Positions 9,327 to 18,566 are shown, counted from the stretch's first letter. The stretch: DNA of 64,000 nt from Clostridium sp. 1001275B_160808_H3 (GCF_015550425.1 NZ_JADNAT010000011.1:65179-129178), one strand, 5' to 3'. A program made the numbers and translations. The notes: generated from the sequence alone by a model not told the origin.

Positions 9327-10253
9327 TTGACTAAAGAAAATAACTTGAAGAAATCTTTTGAAAAAACTATGAAAAAGCATAAGGGAAATAAAAAAGCACA
9401 ATTTATAACTATTATTGTATTTGGAATAATTGCAGTAATATCATTATATTTTGGCAAAGATTTAAAAAATTCCAATATAGGATCTCCAACTGGAAAATTA
9501 GAAATATCATATCTAGATGTTGGACAAGGAGATGCAGCTTATATTAGAGTAAATGATTTTGATATATTAATAGATGCTGGTCCAAGAAGTGATGCAGATA
9601 AATTAATAAAGCAATTAGAAGAAAAGAATATAGATGATTTTGAAATTGTTATTGCAACTCATCCTCATGAAGATCATATTGGAGGAATGGTAAAGGTTTT
9701 TGAAAAATATGATGTTAAAAGTTTTTATATGCCAAAGGTTACACATACAACAAAAACTTTTGAAAATATGTTAAGTGCAGTTAGTAATGAGGGATTAAAA
9801 GTTAAAGTGATAAAAGAAGGTACAAGCTTTGATTTAGGAGAAGGTGCAAAGATAGATGTGTATTCTCCAATTTATGAATCATATGAGGAATTTAATGATT
9901 ATTCACCTATAATGAAATTAACTTTTGGAAACACTAGTTACATGTTTACAGGTGATGCAGAAGCTCATGCAGAACAAGAAGTTGTAGCTAAATACCCTAG
10001 TAATTTAGATGCTGATGTATTAAAGTTTGGACACCATGGTTCTAGCACATCATCAACTAAGGAATTTGTTGAAGCAGTTTCACCAGAGTACGGAGTAATT
10101 AGTTGTGGTGTAGATAATAAATATGGTCATCCACACAGAGAAACATTACAAACTATAGATCTTCATGGGATAAAAGCCTATAGAACAGATAAGCAAGGTC
10201 AAATAACAATTACATCTGATGGAAATACTATTAATGTAAAAACTGAAAAATAA
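9327..10253 (+). CDS. ComEC-like metallo-beta-lactamase-fold hydrolase, membrane-anchored
   Basis: About 308 residues. A lysine-rich N-terminus is followed by one membrane segment (FITIIVFGIIAVISLYF), so the domain is probably outside the membrane. The rest resembles the C-terminal hydrolase domain of ComEC/Rec2: YLDVGQGDAAYI, the metal motif HPHEDH, FTGDAE and FGHHGSSTSS, ending with GHPHRETL. ComEC proper handles DNA during uptake; stand-alone relatives may be extracellular nucleases or phosphodiesterases. No ComEC channel is encoded nearby. I prefer the TTG start at 9327 because GGGAGG lies 9 nt upstream; the in-frame ATG at 9303 has a poor ribosome site. Confidence 0.85.
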   Translation: MTKENNLKKSFEKTMKKHKGNKKAQFITIIVFGIIAVISLYFGKDLKNSNIGSPTGKLEISYLDVGQGDAAYIRVNDFDILIDAGPRSDADKLIKQLEEKNIDDFEIVIATHPHEDHIGGMVKVFEKYDVKSFYMPKVTHTTKTFENMLSAVSNEGLKVKVIKEGTSFDLGEGAKIDVYSPIYESYEEFNDYSPIMKLTFGNTSYMFTGDAEAHAEQEVVAKYPSNLDADVLKFGHHGSSTSSTKEFVEAVSPEYGVISCGVDNKYGHPHRETLQTIDLHGIKAYRTDKQGQITITSDGNTINVKTEK

Positions 10254-10254
10254 G

Positions 10255-10305
10255 AAAAAGAGTCTGTCGCAGAAAGCTATTTAATTGTGTGACAGACTCT
10301 TTTTC
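10255..10305. terminator. Bidirectional terminator, hairpin family A
   Basis: The stem GAGTCTGTCGCA/TGTGACAGACTC is flanked by A5 and T5 runs, so it can stop both the upstream gene and the convergent symporter gene. Its loop (AGCTATTTAATT) is a near copy, in the opposite orientation, of the loop in the terminator at 15983-16030; see findings. Confidence 0.85.
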
Positions 10306-11508
10306 TTATTCTATAACAGTCAAATCCTTTAAATCTTCCTTTGCAGATTCTACATCTTGTAAAAGTTTGTCAACTAATATAGCTATTGCTCCATCACCAG
10401 TAACATTAGTTGCAGTTCCAAAACTATCTTGAGCAGCATGAAGAGCAATCATAATTGGTTTTTCAAAGATTCCGAATCCAAGCATTGATTCTAAAATGCC
10501 TAAAGCTGCCATAACTCCACCCCCAGGAACACCAGGTGCAGCAACCATAGTTACACCAAGCATAAATATAAACGGTAGCATTAACGAAAATGTAGGCACT
10601 CTGCCAGTCATGTACATTACTGCCATAGATGTTAATACAAGAGTTATTGTATCTCCTGCTAAATGTATAGTAGCAGATAGAGGAATAACAAAATCAGTTA
10701 CTTTTTCACTAACATCATTGTTATTTACACATTCTACTGTAACAGGAATTGTAGCAGAAGAGGATTGAGTTCCAACTGCTGTTAAATAAGCAGGCAACAT
10801 ATTTTTAATAAGTTTTAATGGATTTTCTTTCTTTATACTACTAGCAAATGAATATTGAATTAAGATATAGATTATTTGAATAGCAAATAAAATTATATAA
10901 ACTATAGCAAAGCTTTTTAATGTACTAAAAATTTCACCACTAAAGCTAAGTCTAGCAAATATTGCACCAACATAAATAGGAACTATAGGTATAAGTATAT
11001 TAGAAATAATCCTAGTTACTATTAAATTAAATTCATTAAATATATTTAATATGCTACTATTTTTAATCTTTGATAAGCTTACTCCCATTATAAAAGAAAA
11101 CACTAGTGCTGACATAACAGTCATTATAGGTGGAATATCAATACTAAAAAAAGCATTAATTTCATTACTTGATTCTATAACTAAAGAATTTGATTCTAAA
11201 AATTTAGGTAATAAATATGATCCTATAGAAAATGCTAAAAAACCAGCGCATAGAGTAGAAATATATGCTACTGCAGTTGTAATTAACAAGGCTTTTCCTG
11301 ATTTATGGCCAAGAGATGCTATTCCAGTAACTATGAATCCAATCATAATCAAAGGAATAATAAAAGATAAAAAACTTCCAAATAATTCACTAAATGTTGC
11401 TAAAAGTCTAATTGGAAAATCAATATTAAGATTTTTAAATATTATACCAAAAGATATACCAAGAACTAGTGCTATAAATATTTTTAAAATTAATGATATA
11501 TTTTTCAT
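10306..11508 (-). CDS. Dicarboxylate/amino acid:cation symporter (DAACS family)
   Basis: About 400 residues with roughly eight membrane segments and two re-entrant hairpins. Family blocks include the serine-rich SSSATIPVT, the DTITLVLTSMAVMYM segment and the block GVPGGGVMAALGILESM; the helix with AQDSFGTATNVTGDGA carries the conserved Asp and Asn residues that bind substrate and cation in GltPh-type carriers. It probably imports glutamate, aspartate, serine/threonine or a dicarboxylate with sodium or protons. I chose the ATG at 11508, which follows AAAAGGGGG; an upstream in-frame ATG would place the ribosome site inside the gene. It shares a bidirectional terminator with the convergent neighbour. 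Confidence 0.9.
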   Translation of the reverse strand: MKNISLILKIFIALVLGISFGIIFKNLNIDFPIRLLATFSELFGSFLSFIIPLIMIGFIVTGIASLGHKSGKALLITTAVAYISTLCAGFLAFSIGSYLLPKFLESNSLVIESSNEINAFFSIDIPPIMTVMSALVFSFIMGVSLSKIKNSSILNIFNEFNLIVTRIISNILIPIVPIYVGAIFARLSFSGEIFSTLKSFAIVYIILFAIQIIYILIQYSFASSIKKENPLKLIKNMLPAYLTAVGTQSSSATIPVTVECVNNNDVSEKVTDFVIPLSATIHLAGDTITLVLTSMAVMYMTGRVPTFSLMLPFIFMLGVTMVAAPGVPGGGVMAALGILESMLGFGIFEKPIMIALHAAQDSFGTATNVTGDGAIAILVDKLLQDVESAKEDLKDLTVIE

Positions 11509-11709
11509 AATAAAGCCCCCTTTTAACATAATGTACTTGATTGAAATACATCTGTATTTGAATTAACTACATAATACAATTTGAGTGAGTTAAAGTCAAG
11601 GAAAAAGTATTAATAAATTTCATAAGTGAATTAATATTTTTAAATAGGAAAACATAAATAAATATGAAGTATTTAGCAGAAGACAATATTATTTAGGAAG
11701 GAGTAAGTT

Positions 11710-13146
11710 ATGAGTATATTAGATGTATTTAAAAAATCTTCAAATTATGAAGAAAAATTAGATGAAGCTATATATATATTAAGAGATATAGTTAAGGCAA
11801 TAAAAGATTATAGTAAAGAAGATGATTTACTTGAAAGTTATCACTATTTGAGAAAGGATATTTATAATATAAATTTAGCAAGATTAGAACTAGAAAATTC
11901 ATTGCTAAGAAATCATTTAAGTAAAAATGAAGATTATGAAGAGTTGTGTTACGAGCATAAATATAAATTATCCACAGTAAAAAGTGAAATGGAAACATCA
12001 ATTATTGAAGCTTTATCTGCAATTAATTTACTAATAAAAAATTATAAAAACTTATATAAAACTTGTGATAAACAAACAAAGAAAAGGCTAATTGAAGGAT
12101 ATGATAATTGCTTAAAATATTTAAATAAAGCAAAAAAAATATTATTTGATAAAGATTCTGTAAGTAGATATATAACTGATAGAGAAGGAAAGTTACAAGA
12201 AGAGATAGATATTGATTTGAGAAATGAATATAATATTAAAGTTGATAACAGTGTTAATGGATTAATATTAAAATTAGATAAATGCAATAATGGAATAATA
12301 TCAGATTTATCACAAATGGTAACTTTAGTTGGTGAAAGAAAAATAGAAAATGTATCTATGGTTTTAAAGAAGCTTAATAAAAGAGTTGAATTTACAGAAA
12401 TAGTTATAAATGTGTTAAAAAATAAAAATTCAATAGAAAATAAAAATGATATTATGGAAAATTTAAATTACATAGAAAATGAAAATAACGAAGTGAAATT
12501 TAACATAGATTTAATAAGATATAATTCTAAAATAATATTAATGGATATACAGTTAAATAAACCTATAGATGCTGATAACTTCATAGAAGCAATTGATAAA
12601 GTAAAAGAAAACTGTGAAGCAATTAAAGAAAATATATTTAAAATAAATAAAAAGCTAAAAGAAAATTATCATAGGGATAAAAATGAATGCTTAGATATAG
12701 AAGATAGAGAATATAATGCTTTTTGTATAGATTCATATATACGTTATTATTATTATGATAAAGATGATATTGAAAGAGAATGGGATAATTACGAGGAAAT
12801 TATAAACGGTATTGATGAAATGGGACTTTTTGAACAAGATGGATATTGCTTTAGGTATACTAAAAATGGAATGATTTTAGGTATAAAAACAAAAGAAGAT
12901 GTTATGCTTGAATTCACAGATAACTGCAAAGATATTAAAATTAATGGAAAGAAAAAATATTTGAATTTAAATAAAAAATTTGAAGTAGATAAATTAATGA
13001 ATTACACAAGAATAACAACAACCATAAATGAATTAAATGATTATATAATGTGTGTACTTTATATAGACAATACAAATGCAGATATATTTGTTAGAGAGCT
13101 TGAAAAAGTTAAATCTGCACAAGAAAATAAAAGAAAAGCTATTTAA
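11710..13146 (+). CDS. Large helical cytoplasmic protein of unknown function
   Basis: 478 residues, no signal peptide or membrane segment. The first ~330 residues are very rich in Lys, Glu, Asn, Ile and Leu and predict as long helices or coiled coil (for example around DILRDIVKAIKDYSKEDD and LNKRVEFTEIVINVLKNK); the last ~130 residues look more beta-rich. I recognise no family. AGGAG precedes the ATG and a strong terminator follows, so it is a single-gene unit with its own promoter. A structural or scaffolding role fits the helix content, but this is a guess. Confidence 0.7.
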   Translation: MSILDVFKKSSNYEEKLDEAIYILRDIVKAIKDYSKEDDLLESYHYLRKDIYNINLARLELENSLLRNHLSKNEDYEELCYEHKYKLSTVKSEMETSIIEALSAINLLIKNYKNLYKTCDKQTKKRLIEGYDNCLKYLNKAKKILFDKDSVSRYITDREGKLQEEIDIDLRNEYNIKVDNSVNGLILKLDKCNNGIISDLSQMVTLVGERKIENVSMVLKKLNKRVEFTEIVINVLKNKNSIENKNDIMENLNYIENENNEVKFNIDLIRYNSKIILMDIQLNKPIDADNFIEAIDKVKENCEAIKENIFKINKKLKENYHRDKNECLDIEDREYNAFCIDSYIRYYYYDKDDIEREWDNYEEIINGIDEMGLFEQDGYCFRYTKNGMILGIKTKEDVMLEFTDNCKDIKINGKKKYLNLNKKFEVDKLMNYTRITTTINELNDYIMCVLYIDNTNADIFVRELEKVKSAQENKRKAI

Positions 13147-13210
13147 GTTGCTGAAAATGATTGGATTAGAGAATAGATAATTTTATGTGAAATCTATTTT
13201 TAAAATATTA

Positions 13211-13250
13211 AATACAAGGGAGTAACGTTTCGTTACTCCCTTGTATTTTG
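13211..13250. terminator. Perfect 17-bp bidirectional terminator
   Basis: The arms 13211-13227 and 13231-13247 are exact inverted copies around the loop TTT. It is placed between two convergent genes and ends in T-rich sequence on the plus strand. Confidence 0.85.
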
Positions 13251-13308
13251 TTGAATTTATTGATTATAATAACTCTTTAATATAAAATATGCAGTAAACA
13301 AATCTTTT

Positions 13309-14814
13309 TTATTTATTTTTATTAATTTTCTTTTCATATGAAGAATATAAAATTAAAGCTATAATAGCAAAAATTATAGGTCCTGCAATTTGAAAAATAG
13401 TAGATATATAATCTTTAGTTTCTAAAGCAGGTTGTAGTACAGTGAAGACATTAGCAAATCCAACTGTTAAAGTAACTATAATTGCGGCTACTGTTGCAAA
13501 GGAGTCCTTTTTATAAATTTCAAATGGTTTTTCAATTTCCTTTTTCTTTTTGAAAGATATAAAAGCAAATGATAAAAACATATATGGAATTGTCATTGCT
13601 ACATTTCCCATTAAAACTAAATAGTTTAAAAATACACTTGCACTTTTACCACCAAAGGATGTTATAAGTATTATTGCTACTACAATAATACATTGAATCC
13701 ACATTGCATTCTTATGCATATTATTTTCATCTTTTTCACTCCATGATTTTGGCCAAATTCCAGCAGGTGTTCCTTCTATCAATTGTTTTAAAGGCGAATA
13801 TGCTAATGTAAAAAATGCACCAAGTAGTGCTAAAAACATTGCAAGGCCAATATATCTAGCAAACCAAGAACCAAGTATATTTATTGCATTTTGAGATAAT
13901 CCTAAAACTTTTCCAATTTCCACACCTAAATTTTTTATAACTATGTAAGATACATTTGCCATATTAACTTCAGAACCTTTTAAAATACTATTCCAATTTA
14001 TAAAAAATCCTGTAAATAATATTGCTAAAGAATATCCTATGGCAATTACTATTGCAGAAATTTTAATTCCTCTTGGAAACGTAACTTTAGGATTTTCAGT
14101 TGAATCAGCTAATCCTCCAACAACCTCAAGACCACCATAAGCAAATAAGGCAAAAACTAAAAAACCTAAAATTCCTAAAGGTGATTGATATGATGGATTA
14201 GGTGATGTTATAAATGCATTAATATCAATGGGTTCCGCAAACTTAAACTTATTTCCAATAAGGACTATTAATCCACCAATTATTAAAACTAAGTTAGCAC
14301 TAGTTACAAATATTCCACCAACAGAAGCTACTTTAGCAATTCCTTTAAGCCCTTTTGATGAAATAAATGTTATTAATATAACAAAAATTGATCCTAGTAT
14401 AGCAAGTGTTCTTGGTGCATTTAATCCAAATAAAGACCAAGTAGAAGTATTATCTGATCCAAAAATTAAATTTGATAAAGGAACCCAAATTGAAGATGAT
14501 ACATTAACCATCCAAATTAAATAAGAACTATACCACATAAATGTACCAACAAAGGCATATTTAGGACCAATTGATTTATCCATCCAAGTATATATTCCAC
14601 CACTTTCGTTTCTGAAGGCTGCCCCATATTCAGCCATCATAAAAGCATATGGTAAAAAGAAAAAAATTGCTGAAAATAGATACCAAGGTATTGCTGAATA
14701 TCCCATTAAATAAAACGCTCTAGGAATATTATTAAATCCGTAAACTGATGTGAAAATCATTAATATAAGTGCGGATAAGGTTAACTTACCACTATCTAAT
14801 TTTTTATTTCCCAC
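13309..14814 (-). CDS. APC-family amino acid transporter, YjeM-like
   Basis: 501 residues with about twelve membrane segments. The opening LILMIFTSVYGFNNIPRAFY and the segment AYGGLEVVGGLADSTENPK place it in the APC superfamily near the glutamate/gamma-aminobutyrate transporter group represented by YjeM. It likely exchanges or imports an amino acid, but the substrate is not shown by the sequence. GTG start, with AAGGAGG 7 nt upstream. It stands alone, divergent from the aldo/keto reductase gene across a ~240-nt region in which I see no riboswitch. Confidence 0.85.
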   Translation of the reverse strand: MGNKKLDSGKLTLSALILMIFTSVYGFNNIPRAFYLMGYSAIPWYLFSAIFFFLPYAFMMAEYGAAFRNESGGIYTWMDKSIGPKYAFVGTFMWYSSYLIWMVNVSSSIWVPLSNLIFGSDNTSTWSLFGLNAPRTLAILGSIFVILITFISSKGLKGIAKVASVGGIFVTSANLVLIIGGLIVLIGNKFKFAEPIDINAFITSPNPSYQSPLGILGFLVFALFAYGGLEVVGGLADSTENPKVTFPRGIKISAIVIAIGYSLAILFTGFFINWNSILKGSEVNMANVSYIVIKNLGVEIGKVLGLSQNAINILGSWFARYIGLAMFLALLGAFFTLAYSPLKQLIEGTPAGIWPKSWSEKDENNMHKNAMWIQCIIVVAIILITSFGGKSASVFLNYLVLMGNVAMTIPYMFLSFAFISFKKKKEIEKPFEIYKKDSFATVAAIIVTLTVGFANVFTVLQPALETKDYISTIFQIAGPIIFAIIALILYSSYEKKINKNK

Positions 14815-15058
14815 GATTAAACCTCCTTAAATTACTAATTAAAATTATTTTGTTCAATATTGGAGTAATATATTAAGGGAAGTTTACCCATTTTTAATGT
14901 TATAATTATTAATAACTTTTGCAAAGATATGATATAATTTACTATGGAATTATATATTGGTTAATTTGTAAAATACTAAAGAGAGATCTATATTTTGATT
15001 TTGATAACTAGCATAATTGAATATATCTATAATAAATTAAAGTAGAAAGGTGAAGAAG

Positions 15059-15961
15059 ATGGAAAAGATTAAATTAAGCAATACTTTAGAAATGTCTAGA
15101 ATAGTTCATGGACATTGGAGACTTATGGATTGGAATTTAAGCAATAAAGAATTATTAAAATTAGTAGAAGAAGTTTATGAATTAGGCATAACGACAATAG
15201 ATCATGCAGATATATATGGAAACTTTTGTTGTGAGGAAAAGTTTGGTGATGCATTAAATTTAAAAAAAGAATTAAGAGAAAAACTACAAATAGTAACTAA
15301 GTGTGGTATTAAATTCCCATCAATTAATAGACCAGAAAATAAATCACATTGTTATGATACAAGTAAAGAACATATAATAAAATCAGCCGAAAGATCTTTA
15401 AAAAACTTTAAAACAGATTATTTAGATCTTTTATTAATTCATAGAGTAGATGCGTTATTAAATCCAGAAGAAGTAGCAGAGGCATTTTCAAAATTAAAAA
15501 GTGAAGGGAAAGTAAGAAATTTTGGATTATCTAACTTTTTACCATCACAATTTAATATGTTAAATTCATATTTAGATGAAAAATTAGTAACAAATCAAAT
15601 TGAAATATCTCCTTTAAATTTAGAGCATTTTGAAAATGGAACACTTGATTTAATGCTTGAAAAAAGAGTAAAGCCAATGGCATGGTCACCTCTTGCTGGA
15701 GGGAGAATATTTAATGGTGAGGATGAAGCAGCAATTAGAGTTAGAAAGGTTTTAAATAAAATAAAAGAAGAAGTTTCTGCAAATGATATTGATGAAGTTG
15801 TATATGCATGGATCCTAATGCATCCAAGTAAAATTATGCCTATAGTTGGGTCAGGTAATATAGATAGAATTAAATCAGCTGTTAGAGCAACTAAAATAAA
15901 TCTTACAAGAGATCAATGGTTTGAAATTTATGTAGCAGGAAGAGGAGTAGATATTCCTTAA
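15059..15961 (+). CDS. Aldo/keto reductase, YdhF-like
   Basis: About 300 residues, a TIM-barrel NADPH-dependent oxidoreductase. The catalytic tetrad is visible: Asp and Tyr in DHADIYGNF, Lys in VTKCGIKFP and His in LLIHRVDALL. The C-terminal cofactor region PIVGSGNIDRI also fits. Substrates are presumably small aldehydes or ketones; the family is broad and the physiological substrate cannot be read from the sequence. I chose the ATG at 15059, behind AAAGGTG; the GTG at 15050 overlaps that ribosome site. Monocistronic with a terminator after it. Confidence 0.9.
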   Translation: MEKIKLSNTLEMSRIVHGHWRLMDWNLSNKELLKLVEEVYELGITTIDHADIYGNFCCEEKFGDALNLKKELREKLQIVTKCGIKFPSINRPENKSHCYDTSKEHIIKSAERSLKNFKTDYLDLLLIHRVDALLNPEEVAEAFSKLKSEGKVRNFGLSNFLPSQFNMLNSYLDEKLVTNQIEISPLNLEHFENGTLDLMLEKRVKPMAWSPLAGGRIFNGEDEAAIRVRKVLNKIKEEVSANDIDEVVYAWILMHPSKIMPIVGSGNIDRIKSAVRATKINLTRDQWFEIYVAGRGVDIP

Positions 15962-15982
15962 GCAATAAAATTTACAAATTAA

Positions 15983-16030
15983 AACAGGAGCTGTCGCATA
16001 ATTAAATGGCTATATGCGACAACCCCTGTT
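15983..16030. terminator. Bidirectional terminator, hairpin family A
   Basis: An 18-nt arm pair with two internal mismatches (outer AACAGG/CCTGTT, inner TGTCGCATA/TATGCGACA). It lies between convergent genes. Its loop sequence (TAATTAAATGGCTA) is the reverse complement of the loop at 10255-10305 apart from few changes. Confidence 0.75.
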
Positions 16031-16046
16031 ATATTAAAGTTAAAAA

Positions 16047-16469
16047 TTAAGTTCTAAAATCAAATTTATGAGAACATCTTTTACAGGTTACTACTATTTT
16101 GCCTTTTTTTCGAGGTAATCTTAATTTTTGACCACAACTTGGACATTTTGTTATTTTAAAGTTTTTCTTTTCATTTATCTTATTTTCTATTATTTTAAAA
16201 AGGAAAGTAAGATTATTTAAATCAAGTGGTGGCATATTGCTTGGAATTGTAAATCCAAGCTTTGATAGCGGTTTATTAATAAATGTAACAAAAGAATTAA
16301 GTTCTCTTCTTCTTTTATATATATCTTTAGAAAATACTCTAAAGATAGCAATTAAAAGTACGGCATAACCAATTATCCTTGTATAATGAGAAAAATTAAG
16401 TAATGAACTTAAAAATAATAAAACTAAAGTTAGTATATCTACTCCATATGTACCTTTTAAGAATCCCAT
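16047..16469 (-). CDS. Small membrane protein with C-terminal zinc ribbon
   Basis: 140 residues. Two hydrophobic segments near the N-terminus (LTLVLLFLSSLLNF and YAVLLIAIFRVF) are followed by a basic stretch and a C-terminal zinc ribbon with CPSCGQ and CKRCSH, 17 residues apart between the Cys pairs. The ribbon should face the cytoplasm and bind zinc, possibly contacting nucleic acid or protein. No specific family recognised. GAGGTG precedes the ATG. Confidence 0.75.
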   Translation of the reverse strand: MGFLKGTYGVDILTLVLLFLSSLLNFSHYTRIIGYAVLLIAIFRVFSKDIYKRRRELNSFVTFINKPLSKLGFTIPSNMPPLDLNNLTFLFKIIENKINEKKNFKITKCPSCGQKLRLPRKKGKIVVTCKRCSHKFDFRT

Positions 16470-16617
16470 TTAAACACCTCTATTATAATATATTAAATAT
16501 ATTATAATACAAAGAACTAGCTTCTTCAATTTATATGACATTATATATTATTGGGATTGTATTTTAGAAGCATATATAGTTAAATATATATAGCAATAAA
16601 TCATGAGGTGAATATAA

Positions 16618-16956
16618 ATGAAAGATAGAATTCCAAAAGATTATTTAGTTAGAATAACAAAAGCATCAACTTATTTCATTTTTAGGAATGGCCCAGTTAA
16701 AAAGTTATATGATGATGGTAAACTAGAAGATTCAGATATTAGGGAAATGCAAATATATATGCAAAATCATCTAGCATATTTATATAATGTTCTATTAGAA
16801 GAAAATGATTTAAAAAAGTTTGATTTGATTATTTCTACAATGGACAAGTTTTATATAAATGATTCTGAAGAGGTTGAGTTTGATGATGATGGATTTGATG
16901 ATTTTTATAATAAATTATTCAATGAAGTTATGGAAACTATAAAGATTAAAAAATAG
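16618..16956 (+). CDS. Small acidic cytoplasmic protein, function unknown
   Basis: 112 residues, no membrane segment. The C-terminal half is strongly acidic (EEVEFDDDGFDDF). Mostly helical by composition. GAGGTG lies 7 nt upstream of the ATG. The next gene, a membrane protein, is 90 nt downstream in the same direction and may be cotranscribed. No function can be assigned. Confidence 0.65.
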   Translation: MKDRIPKDYLVRITKASTYFIFRNGPVKKLYDDGKLEDSDIREMQIYMQNHLAYLYNVLLEENDLKKFDLIISTMDKFYINDSEEVEFDDDGFDDFYNKLFNEVMETIKIKK

Positions 16957-17045
16957 ATTACAACCATATTTTAATAAAAACTTAAGCTTAGGAGTTATAA
17001 TTAACTATAATTATTATAATAATATAACATCCTGGGGGGATTTTT

Positions 17046-17729
17046 ATGTGGTTTTTCAACATTATTTTATATTTTAGTATATATAGTTTTCTTGGATGGG
17101 GTTGTGAAGTTATTTATTGTTCAATACTAGCTAAGAAGCTTATAAATCGAGGTTTTTTAAAAGGACCAGTGTGCCCTGTTTATGGGTTTGGTGCAATTTT
17201 TGTTATTTATATAATGAAATGGATGAGTATTGATTCTACAATTTTAGTGTTTATTTTTGGCGGTGTGATTGCTTCTATAATAGAGTTTATTGCAGATATT
17301 TTATTAGAATCTGTATTTCATACAAGGTTATGGAATTATTCAGATAGAAAATTTAATATTAAAGGTAGGGTTTGTTTACTAAATTCAAGTTTATTTGCAA
17401 TTTTATCAGTTGTATTGATAAAGATACTTCATCCTTTTATATTAGGTATAGTAAGTAGTTTAAGTTCAATTACTATAATAATAGTATCGATTTTATGTAT
17501 AGTGTTATTATTAATCGATGGTGTATTAACAGTTAAAGAAGTAATTAACTTAAATATAACTTTAAAAAATATGAATATTTTAGAGGAAATTAAGAAAGAG
17601 TTAAAATTAAAGAAACATAAAAGATTTATTCAAGCTTTTCCTCAATTAGAGCATAAAAAATATATGAAAGAATTAGGAAAGCTTAAAGAACTTATTAAAG
17701 AATCTATGAAAAATAGTAAAAAGGTATAA
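17046..17729 (+). CDS. Putative ABC-transporter-type membrane protein, CmpB family
   Basis: 227 residues. About five membrane segments fill the first ~170 residues; the tail is lysine-rich and cytoplasmic. The block YSFLGWGCEVIYCSILAKK plus GPVCPVYGFGA identifies the family annotated as putative ABC transporter permease (CmpB, PF06541). No ATPase is adjacent, so the transporter label is doubtful and the protein may act otherwise. GGGGGGA precedes the ATG. Only 44 nt separate it from the next gene. Confidence 0.75.
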   Translation: MWFFNIILYFSIYSFLGWGCEVIYCSILAKKLINRGFLKGPVCPVYGFGAIFVIYIMKWMSIDSTILVFIFGGVIASIIEFIADILLESVFHTRLWNYSDRKFNIKGRVCLLNSSLFAILSVVLIKILHPFILGIVSSLSSITIIIVSILCIVLLLIDGVLTVKEVINLNITLKNMNILEEIKKELKLKKHKRFIQAFPQLEHKKYMKELGKLKELIKESMKNSKKV

Positions 17730-17773
17730 CTTTTTTGTTATATGTAAAGATTTATTATTATGGAGGTGAAGCT

Positions 17774-18187
17774 ATGTACATCGCATTTGGAAGAAAAGTG
17801 GTTGATACAGAGGAAGTAAAAAATGAAATTGAAAATAATTCAGAGTTTAAAGTAATTAAAGATATGAGTAAAGGGACAAAAAGAGAAGACACATTGGCTT
17901 TTAACTTAAGCATAGATATAAATACACTAAATGGAATTATTGAAGATGATTATAATATAGATGAGTTAAATGAAGATGAGCTTTTTGATGAATACATGAG
18001 TTTATCAGAAGAGTTAGCTACAGATATGGAAGATATCTTACCAGATGAAGCTATTATAGATATAAAAGCTTATAAATGGGATCCATCTGATAATGATATA
18101 AAGCTTATAATAGCAGCAACACATGAAGATACTGGTGAAGGTAAACTTAAAGATGTAATGAGAAGATTAATAACTCAATTAGAATAA
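17774..18187 (+). CDS. Acidic cytoplasmic protein, function unknown
   Basis: 137 residues, strongly acidic in the middle (residues ~60-90). No recognised motif. The N-terminal MYIAFGRKVVDTEEV and C-terminal EGKLKDVMRRLITQLE suggest an alpha/beta fold. I chose the ATG at 17774, directly behind TGGAGGTGAA; the longer frame upstream has no ribosome site. It is followed by a terminator and may share a transcript with the two genes before it. Confidence 0.65.
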   Translation: MYIAFGRKVVDTEEVKNEIENNSEFKVIKDMSKGTKREDTLAFNLSIDINTLNGIIEDDYNIDELNEDELFDEYMSLSEELATDMEDILPDEAIIDIKAYKWDPSDNDIKLIIAATHEDTGEGKLKDVMRRLITQLE

Positions 18188-18188
18188 T

Positions 18189-18223
18189 AAAAAGTCGCCA
18201 TATTTAAATTATGGTGACTTTTT
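18189..18223. terminator. Rho-independent terminator, bidirectional
   Basis: Stem AAAAAGTCGCCATA/TATGGTGACTTTTT (one G-T pair) around a 5-8 nt loop with A and T tails. It also faces the minus-strand small gene at 18270. Confidence 0.8.
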
Positions 18224-18269
18224 AGCTTTAAGCTATAATTTTGTAATGTGAGAATAGCTTTATTATGAA

Positions 18270-18365
18270 TTATTTTTTCTTTTTTGAGTTCTTTTTTGAT
18301 GACTCTTTTTTGCTGTTTTTTTTATCTTTGGAGTCATTCTTTTTGTTTTGGTTGGATTTACTCAT
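18270..18365 (-). CDS. 31-residue lysine/serine-rich small protein
   Basis: This short frame has an excellent ribosome site, AGGAG seven nt before the ATG. It encodes MSKSNQNKKNDSKDKKNSKK and eleven more residues of the same kind. It contains no hydrophobic stretch and is extremely basic, so it may bind nucleic acid or an acidic surface. The strong translation signal and the terminator placed just beyond its end (18189-18223) suggest it is real. No homologue comes to mind. Confidence 0.55.
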   Translation of the reverse strand: MSKSNQNKKNDSKDKKNSKKESSKKNSKKKK

Positions 18366-18425
18366 TGTATTCTCCTAAATAATTATTTAATTAATAATAT
18401 TATCTTATCTTGTAGAATATACTGA

Positions 18426-18566
18426 AAATTTAATGAAAATAGAATTATAGCTATTAATCTTTCAAGTGGAGAAAGAAAACTGCATACATTAGATGAGTAT
18501 ATGGTAATAGATGATTTTGAGAAATTATCTAATTTAATACTAGAAATAATTAAAGCAAGTAAATAA
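18426..18566 (+). pseudogene. C-terminal remnant, probably of an M20-type peptidase
   Basis: An open stretch without a start codon or ribosome site translates to IAINLSSGERKLHTLDEYM and ends EKLSNLILEIIKASK. A segment with a His before a Leu-x-Glu-(Tyr/Trp), followed by a helix of this type at the very end, is how M20-family peptidases (PepT-like) finish. The upstream ~350 residues are absent; instead the frame meets a TGA at 18423 and then the small gene on the other strand. A strong terminator follows directly, as expected for the end of a former gene. Family assignment is from memory and moderate. Confidence 0.45.

Noticed and set aside
10496..10768. Plus-strand frame opposite the symporter gene.
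   Set aside because: It lacks a ribosome site, and the minus-strand frame has clear transporter motifs.
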